From Sphaerotilus natans (GTDB lineage Bacteria > Pseudomonadota > Gammaproteobacteria > Burkholderiales > Burkholderiaceae_C): a stretch of DNA of 64,000 bases. The translations under genes were made by a program, and so were the position numbers. The notes beneath the pieces were generated by a model, which had not been told where the DNA came from, did not search any database, and saw only the letters and a list, made by a program, of their open reading frames with translations. The DNA lies in NCBI RefSeq assembly GCF_900156335.1, contig NZ_FTMZ01000001.1:248001-312000 (forward strand), written 5' to 3'. Of this stretch, positions 59,399 to 64,000 are shown one piece after another. Numbering within the stretch: the first letter of the stretch is position 1; each line of letters opens with the position of its first letter.

Positions 59399-60618
59399 GC
59401 ATTCGCGTCATGTCTCTGGTCTGGGATGGGATGGACGTTGGTGGTACAGAAATGCTCTGCCTTCTGGCGCTCGCCGACTGGTGTGATGACACGGGCGGCA
59501 GCTTGTTCCCGTCCATCAGGACAGTGGCGCTGAAGATCCGCTGTAGTGAAAAACAGGCGCGTCGGACGCTGCACAAGCTCGCCGAGCGAGGCCTCATCCA
59601 GTGCGTCAGCAGGGCGACGGGCGGCAGTGGCACGAGACGCTGGCGGTTGGATGTCGAGATGCTGCAGGGCATGGCTGCCCGCCGCCTGTCGGAGATCAAG
59701 CGGCCCACGGTCCATCAGCGCCCGGTCGATGATGACGCGGGCGAGACCGATGAATTCGACTCGACCTCGGACTTAGATGCCCTCGCCGGTGTCACCCCTC
59801 CCGTGGATGTCACCCCTCCCGCCGGTGTCACCCCTCCCGTGGATGTCACCCCTCCCGCCGGTGTCACCCCTCCCGTGGATGTCACCCCTCCCGCCGGTGT
59901 CACCCCTCCCATGGGTGTCCCTCTACCCCTCCCATGGATGTCCCTCTACCCCTCCCATGGATGTCCCTCTACCCCTCCCATGGGTGGGAGTCAATACACC
60001 ATATATCCACCATATATCCACCAGTTGAACCGTCAGCAGTACAGGCAACTTCAGAAAAACGATCCAGGGGTCAAGCCGGATCCCGAGGACAAAGCGGGTG
60101 CGCAGGACTCCAAGCCGGATCCAGAGGACAAGGCCAAGGACAAGGCCAAGGGCAAGACCAAGGCCAAGGCGAAGGCGAAGGACAAGCTGAATCCCGCCGA
60201 TCCGAAGGATGAGCCGCCGGCTCCGAAGGGCAAGGGCGTTGTCATCGACACGGACGGGTTGGTCGCAGACGGCGTTGATCGGCAGCAGGCCGCGGACTGG
60301 CTGATGCTGAGGGCCACTCGCAGACTGCCGCTCACTGCATCGGCATGGAACTCGATCAAGGCAGATGGCGCAAAGCTGGGCATGGATGCTGGGCAGGTCG
60401 TCCGAGAGTGCAACTCGCGCTCCTGGTGCGGGTTCAAGGCCTCATGGATCGAACGTGAAAGACGTGAAGACCCTGTGCGGCCCGAGGGGCGCCGCGGTGC
60501 TGGTGGCAGCGTGGATCGCCGTGCTGAGCTGATGGCGAAGCTGTCCGGCTCCGTGCCGGCCAAGCACATGGGCGATGTGATTGAGGGGGAAGCGCGAGAT
60601 GGAGGCCTCTGTGACTGA
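59395..60618 (+). CDS. Phage replication-type winged-helix protein with repeat region
   Basis: A 407-residue protein. Residues 1-75 form an HTH_36-type winged helix (MLCLLALADWCDD, FPSIRTVALKIRCSEKQARR). Residues 131-200 come from tandem DNA repeats (GVTPPVDVTPPA units, then a Pro/Leu/Ser stretch). A Lys/Ala-rich segment with Asp follows, and then a conserved C-terminal domain (ADWLMLRATRRLPLTASAW and AGQVVRECNSRSWCGFKASWI). That domain resembles the helicase-loading end of phage O-like replication proteins. It overlaps both neighbours. The repeat includes a 23-bp unit that is not a multiple of three. Confidence 0.8.
   Translation: MSIRVMSLVWDGMDVGGTEMLCLLALADWCDDTGGSLFPSIRTVALKIRCSEKQARRTLHKLAERGLIQCVSRATGGSGTRRWRLDVEMLQGMAARRLSEIKRPTVHQRPVDDDAGETDEFDSTSDLDALAGVTPPVDVTPPAGVTPPVDVTPPAGVTPPVDVTPPAGVTPPMGVPLPLPWMSLYPSHGCPSTPPMGGSQYTIYPPYIHQLNRQQYRQLQKNDPGVKPDPEDKAGAQDSKPDPEDKAKDKAKGKTKAKAKAKDKLNPADPKDEPPAPKGKGVVIDTDGLVADGVDRQQAADWLMLRATRRLPLTASAWNSIKADGAKLGMDAGQVVRECNSRSWCGFKASWIERERREDPVRPEGRRGAGGSVDRRAELMAKLSGSVPAKHMGDVIEGEARDGGLCD
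59785..59910 (+). repeat. Seven 18-bp tandem repeats inside the replication gene
   Basis: Alternating units GCCGGTGTCACCCCTCCC and GTGGATGTCACCCCTCCC, seven in total with no other variation. Each adds six residues (AGVTPP or VDVTPP) in frame. Confidence 0.95.
59911..59979 (+). repeat. Three 23-bp tandem repeats that read in three frames
   Basis: Units at 59911-59933, 59934-59956 and 59957-59979 differ by at most one base. They look like the 18-bp unit with a 5-base insertion (CCTCT). Because 23 is not a multiple of 3, consecutive units are read in different frames; only three (or 3n) copies keep the gene open. Confidence 0.95.
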
Positions 60619-61441
60619 TGATGACCTGATCGCGTTCGCGGATGCGTACTGCGAGGCACTGGACTTCCTCGACAAGGTTCCGACTGAGCATCGTGTCCGT
60701 GCGGTGTTCGACATCTTTCGCCCGTACCCGGTGGAGGTCGTCACCGCGGCCATTCGTGCGCACACGCTGGATTCGGAGCGCGGCAACTACCCGGTCACGC
60801 CGGCAGACATCAAACGCCACATCGATCGGATGGACGGCCGGCCGACGGCTGAAGAGGCATGGGCGACGGCATCGAAGTTCGCGGGTGACGAGACCAGCAC
60901 CTTCGTGTGGTCCACCGAGACGGCGGAAGCCTGGGGAGCGGCCAAGACCGTCTACCGGCGTGATCCCGTTGGTGCGCGCATGGTCTTCCGCGACACCTAC
61001 AACCGAATCGTCACCGATGCGCGATCCCGCTGCCTGCCCGTGGTCTGGGTGGTGTCTGCTGGGACTGATCCCGCTCGGCGTGAAGCGGTGCTGAGGCAGT
61101 CTGCGCGCCTCATTGGGCGCAATGCGGCGCTGCAGGTGATGCCGTCACCGTCTCGGCTCACGCCGCTGCCTGGCGCTGCGTCACAGCTCGCGCTGGAGGG
61201 GCCGCGGAGTGCGGGTGCCGGTGTGGCTGATGCTGTCGGGGGGCTGTTGGCCAAGGCGCCTGCCAAGTGGCGGCCGGTGCTTGAGGCCAGCCTGAAGCGT
61301 GTGCGTGCTCAGGCTGAGCGAGATGAGCGGCTCTCCCGGCTCAGACCGCGGCTGGAGGCGAGGCGAATGCGTGAGCGCAAGCGGCTCATGGATCAGAAGG
61401 TTCAGAGCTACCTGCGGAGCGGATCCGCGCAAGAACCGTGA
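60599..61441 (+). CDS. Phage replication accessory protein (helicase-loader-like)
   Basis: A 280-residue protein. LIAFADAYCEALDFLDKVP, VEVVTAAIRAHTLDSERG and YPVTPADIKRHIDRM resemble the N-terminal part of phage helicase-loader proteins, where a helical domain is followed by a P-x-x-P/A-D-I motif. The C-terminal half is basic and Arg-rich (RRMRERKRLMDQK). It overlaps the preceding gene by 20 bp. The loader role is inferred from context and weak similarity. Confidence 0.6.
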   Translation: MEASVTDDDLIAFADAYCEALDFLDKVPTEHRVRAVFDIFRPYPVEVVTAAIRAHTLDSERGNYPVTPADIKRHIDRMDGRPTAEEAWATASKFAGDETSTFVWSTETAEAWGAAKTVYRRDPVGARMVFRDTYNRIVTDARSRCLPVVWVVSAGTDPARREAVLRQSARLIGRNAALQVMPSPSRLTPLPGAASQLALEGPRSAGAGVADAVGGLLAKAPAKWRPVLEASLKRVRAQAERDERLSRLRPRLEARRMRERKRLMDQKVQSYLRSGSAQEP

Positions 61442-61522
61442 GTTTTTTCGCGTCCGAAGAAAGACGGAAAAAGAACGTCAAAAAAGTCAAAAATGTATAA
61501 AATGTCGATCTCTGGAAGATTC

Positions 61523-61921
61523 ATGCACAGAAAAGACCGAAATTTTAGCGCTCAATCGGGCCTGAAGGCCTTGGGGCGACTCAAGGCTGGGGAGATGAAC
61601 AAGACCGAAGCCGCCTATGCCGCATCACTGGAAGAGCGCCGCCTGGCTGGGGATGTCCTTAGCTGGCAGTTTGAGTCGGTGACGCTGGCCATTGGCGGTG
61701 GTGTGCGCTACACGCCCGACTTCATGGTGATGACGAGTGATCGGGAGATCCAGTTCCACGAGGTCAAAGGCTCGCGCGCCATCTTCGAGGATGACGCCAA
61801 GGTGAAGTTCAAGGTGGCTGCTTCGGCATTCCCGATGTTCCACTTCTTCGTGGCCTTCTCGCGGAGCAAGTCCAGCGGCGGCGGATTCGATGTCGAGGAG
61901 GCTGCATGCCGGATCGCGTGA
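61523..61921 (+). CDS. DUF1064 PD-(D/E)XK-type phage nuclease
   Basis: A protein of about 132 residues with the DUF1064 core: MNKTEAAYAASLEERRLAG, then RYTPDFMVMTSDREIQFHEVKG, with Asp, Glu and Lys of a PD-(D/E)XK fold, then DDAKVKFKVAASAFPMFHF. The family is usual in phage replication/recombination regions and is thought to be an endonuclease. A GGAAG before the ATG at 61523 supports that start; in-frame ATGs at 61493 and 61502 are alternatives. The 80 bp upstream are unusually A-rich. Confidence 0.8.
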   Translation: MHRKDRNFSAQSGLKALGRLKAGEMNKTEAAYAASLEERRLAGDVLSWQFESVTLAIGGGVRYTPDFMVMTSDREIQFHEVKGSRAIFEDDAKVKFKVAASAFPMFHFFVAFSRSKSSGGGFDVEEAACRIA

Positions 61922-62124
61922 AGTCCCCGCCTAGCCCGGTCGATCTGAGCTGCTGGGGGCGCGTTGTCTCTGTGCGGCGAGGCTCGCTCAAGACACATCC
62001 CCAGTGCGTGACCTGTGCCCTGCGTCGGTGTGCGCCAGCCGCTGATCCCGCTGCCTGGCTGTCTCCGGACATCTCTGCCGATGGTCAGTGCGCTGACCGT
62101 GTGCAAGGAGGCCTTCATGAGTGA
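61906..62124 (+). CDS. Small Cys-containing phage ORF
   Basis: A 72-residue frame overlapping the ends of both neighbours. It contains CVTCALRRCAPA, so a metal-binding site is possible. No family is recognised. Tight overlaps fit phage gene packing, but it could be spurious. Confidence 0.45.
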   Translation: MPDRVKSPPSPVDLSCWGRVVSVRRGSLKTHPQCVTCALRRCAPAADPAAWLSPDISADGQCADRVQGGLHE

Positions 62125-62602
62125 TCTTGGCGTGATCCTGATGCGCGTTCACCCGTCCAGGACGGCACTGATCCCTGCCGACACGACTCAAGCCGCTGCG
62201 CTGCAGGAGATGCGGCTGCGCGGGATCGTCGCGGTTCAGGTCAAGCAGGAGCGTGTTCTTGCTGCGCATCGAAAGCTGTTCGCGCTGTTCGGGTACCTGT
62301 ACGACCTCTGGGAGCCCGGCGCCGACCAGACCGACGACGGTGTGCCGATCAAGCGCAGCAGAACAGCGTTTCGGCAGCATCTGACGGTGCTGGCAGGCCA
62401 CTACAGGCAAGTCTTCCGGCCGGATGGCTCGTTCACTCTGGAGCCCGGATCCCTCTCCTATGAGTGCATGGACCAAGCGGAATTCGAGCAGCTCTACGGC
62501 CGCGTGATCGACATTGCCCTGACGCGAGTAGCCGCACTCAGGGGGATGACGGTTGACGACGTGGATGAGCAGGTACTTCGGATCGTCAACTTCATCTCCT
62601 GA
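62117..62602 (+). CDS. DUF1367 family phage protein
   Basis: A 161-residue protein with the DUF1367 pattern: ALQEMRLRGIVAVQVKQERV, followed by AAHRKLFALFGYLYDLWEP, which matches the family His-Arg-Lys-x-Phe-Ala-Leu motif. The ribosome site AAGGAGG precedes the ATG at 62117. DUF1367 members occur next to phage recombination genes; their function is unknown. Confidence 0.75.
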   Translation: MSDLGVILMRVHPSRTALIPADTTQAAALQEMRLRGIVAVQVKQERVLAAHRKLFALFGYLYDLWEPGADQTDDGVPIKRSRTAFRQHLTVLAGHYRQVFRPDGSFTLEPGSLSYECMDQAEFEQLYGRVIDIALTRVAALRGMTVDDVDEQVLRIVNFIS

Positions 62603-62604
62603 CC

Positions 62605-62934
62605 ATGGCAGCAGAACCGATGAATGCCGTTGAATCGGCATGGGTGAGTCTCGCGATGCGCCTTTCCTGCGCGTCGTGTTTCGAGCGTGGCTTGGACACG
62701 CCTTCGGATGAGTGGCACCACATCCGTGAAGGTGCCGGCGCTGGCCGGCGTGCCCCGCACCTCTGCGGGATTCCGCTGTGTCGGCCATGCCACCAGGGCA
62801 TTGAGGGGATTCACGGCATGGGGACTCGCGCCTTCGCGGCGCTGAGGGGCGTCGATGAGATCGACCTGCTGGGCGAGACGCTGGTCCGATTCGCCTTGCT
62901 GGTCGGCGTGCGGGGGATCGCTCGTGGCCGATGA
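62605..62934 (+). CDS. Ref-like RecA-dependent nuclease
   Basis: A 109-residue HNH-like protein. CASCFERG, the WHHIREG motif, CGIPLCRPCHQG and GIHGMGTRAFAAL follow the P1 Ref family, whose members cut D-loops made by RecA. Zinc-ligand Cys and the catalytic His-His pair are present. It is 2 bp after the DUF1367 gene and overlaps the next gene, whose GTG start lies at 62924. Confidence 0.78.
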   Translation: MAAEPMNAVESAWVSLAMRLSCASCFERGLDTPSDEWHHIREGAGAGRRAPHLCGIPLCRPCHQGIEGIHGMGTRAFAALRGVDEIDLLGETLVRFALLVGVRGIARGR

Positions 62935-63574
62935 TGACCGCCCCTTGACCGACGGCCAGCGTTCCGCACTCAAGCTGATGTACGGGCCTGGCATCGAAAC
63001 CGCGGCAGACCTCCGGGTGGTGCTGGGACAGAGGCTGCAGCTGGCCCGCGAGATCAACGGCATGGACGGTGCCACTGTCGCCCGAATGATCGGCCACGCG
63101 AACGGCACTCAGCTGTCTCTGTGGGAGCGAGGGGCGCGCATGCCGCCGCTGCTGCCCATCGTGATGCTCTCGGCGATCTATGACGTTCCGACGGACTACC
63201 TGCTGTGCCTGACGGCGGAGTCCGACCGAGACACGCGAGTCGCTGCGCGCATGCAGGTGGCGAAATCCGTGCTCTCGCGTGTCGATGCGGCCGTGAACTC
63301 GATCGTCGATGCCGTCTATGTCGAGATCCAGGCTGCGCAGCCCATCCGCGAGGGCTGGGAGGCGATGCTGCCTGCGCTCGTCGAGCTGACTGAGGCGACC
63401 GCGAGGTTCCGAGAACTGAATGCCGAATCTTTCATTGACATGCGGGGTGGCGCGCGACTCGTGGCCGCCATTGAGGGGATTGCGGATGTGGTTGCAGATC
63501 TGCCAAGGCGGGCTGCTGGAGACCCAGAAATGAAGAAAGCCGTAGAGGCTGCAGTGTTAAGGATTCGCCAATAA
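62924..63574 (+). CDS. XRE-family helix-turn-helix protein
   Basis: A 216-residue protein. LRVVLGQRLQLAREINGMDGATVARMIGH and QLSLWERGARMP form an XRE-type HTH at residues 35-85. The rest is helical. The GTG start overlaps the Ref-like stop. Since the main repressor lies elsewhere, this may be a late-switch regulator or a second Cro-like control. Confidence 0.7.
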   Translation: MADDDRPLTDGQRSALKLMYGPGIETAADLRVVLGQRLQLAREINGMDGATVARMIGHANGTQLSLWERGARMPPLLPIVMLSAIYDVPTDYLLCLTAESDRDTRVAARMQVAKSVLSRVDAAVNSIVDAVYVEIQAAQPIREGWEAMLPALVELTEATARFRELNAESFIDMRGGARLVAAIEGIADVVADLPRRAAGDPEMKKAVEAAVLRIRQ

Positions 63575-63628
63575 TTGCATGAAAGACATAAAATTCGCAT
63601 TCTTCGTGAACAAAAAAGACGAATTGAC

Positions 63629-63886
63629 ATGAATCAACATGATGTCCGCCTGGGTGGTTTTTCTGACAAAGATGCAGCATCTTTCCATGAGATGAGTGCG
63701 TATGGGGTCATCTCTTTGGCGATCAGGAACGCAGGTGCGGACGGTCTTTTCAGTGCTTCAGGTGAATGCTGCTGCGATCTGCGCATGCTTGCACCGTGCT
63801 GCGAAGTGCGGCCCGACTGCACCATGGGCGTGCGCGTCCCCGACGGGGATCACTGGAAGATCGTGCCGGCCAAGCGGGAGGGCTGA
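63629..63886 (+). CDS. Cys-rich small phage protein
   Basis: An 85-residue protein. RNAGADGLFSASGECCCDL and APCCEVRPDCTMG follow a motif known in many phage accessory proteins (a Gly-Leu-Phe/Tyr segment, a Cys cluster and then Asp-Cys), probably a zinc site. The function is unknown. The preceding 50 bp are AT-rich and may hold a promoter. Confidence 0.65.
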   Translation: MNQHDVRLGGFSDKDAASFHEMSAYGVISLAIRNAGADGLFSASGECCCDLRMLAPCCEVRPDCTMGVRVPDGDHWKIVPAKREG

Positions 63887-64000
63887 TGTCCGTCGGGCAT
63901 AGCTTGAAGGCCAGGGTCGTCAGCCTGAGGGACTTGGTTGGTTCTCTTGAGGTTGGAGCCGCGGGCGTCACCGCGGACCGATTCGAGCTTGGGCGTATCC
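63886..64000 (+). CDS. Phage ORF cut by the window end
   Basis: The ATG at 63886 overlaps the previous stop (TGATG). The frame stays open for 38 codons to the window end (MSVGHSLKARVVSLRDLVG). It is too short to identify. Confidence 0.5.
   Translation, partial: MSVGHSLKARVVSLRDLVGSLEVGAAGVTADRFELGRI

Noticed and set aside
59785-59988. The regular repeats as a possible CRISPR array
   Set aside because: The units are directly adjacent without spacers and lie inside a coding frame, with no cas genes nearby. They are simple tandem repeats.

Overview
The window looks like chromosome of a high-GC betaproteobacterium of the order Burkholderiales. The evidence is the gene order ftsB-eno-kdsA-pyrG, the Bug-type periplasmic binding protein, the general porin ending in Phe, an endonuclease-type MutL with no MutH nearby, and strong G/C bias at third codon positions. 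A Leptothrix/Sphaerotilus/Rubrivivax-like host is my inference. I see no rRNA, tRNA or CRISPR array.

Positions 1-27350 are mostly core genes: a secretion/pilus-type ATPase with altered nucleotide motifs (cut by the window start), mutL, an orphan ABC binding protein, DedA, a secreted hydrolase, amiC, tsaE/queG (divergent, start codons 3 bp apart), an AEC transporter, a Bug binding protein and a porin. Next come an amino-acid ABC permease and binding protein separated by an opposing PAS-PAS-GGDEF-EAL gene, then hslO, a gamma-carbonic anhydrase, a ferritin-like protein, an acyltransferase, the pair pnuC/NadR-like kinase, and the glycolate oxidase operon glcDEF.

Positions 27378-36057 form an accessory block: YcaC-like hydrolase, pirin, LysR regulator, Old Yellow Enzyme, a complete outer-membrane-factor/MFS/HlyD export operon, a DUF190 protein and an internally deleted flavin monooxygenase pseudogene. 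Core genes resume at 36102 (ftsB, eno, kdsA, pyrG, panC, panB, a DUF938 methyltransferase). They are followed by an HzsA-related lipoprotein with a haem c motif and by the run hydrolase, Anbu (proteasome-like) and mutS.

From about 50070 to the window end lies the left part of a prophage; its right end is outside the window. It begins at the 5' end of mutS, whose first codons are AT-rich and look phage-supplied. Its layout is: integrase; an immunity locus of the phage P1 c4-icd-ant type (an antisense RNA, a small ORF and a three-domain antirepressor); a leftward operon (recT, exonuclease, coiled-coil protein, KilA-N-like protein, rdgC, alpA-like gene); a repressor with TGCGAA operators; and a rightward replication and accessory operon (two winged-helix proteins, a loader-like protein, DUF1064, DUF1367, Ref-like nuclease, XRE regulator). 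Structural genes would lie beyond 64000.

The most interesting points are the C4-type RNA circuit, the 101-bp inverted repeat made by an antirepressor remnant, the prophage junction at mutS, and a tandem repeat inside a replication gene with a 23-bp unit that would shift the frame.
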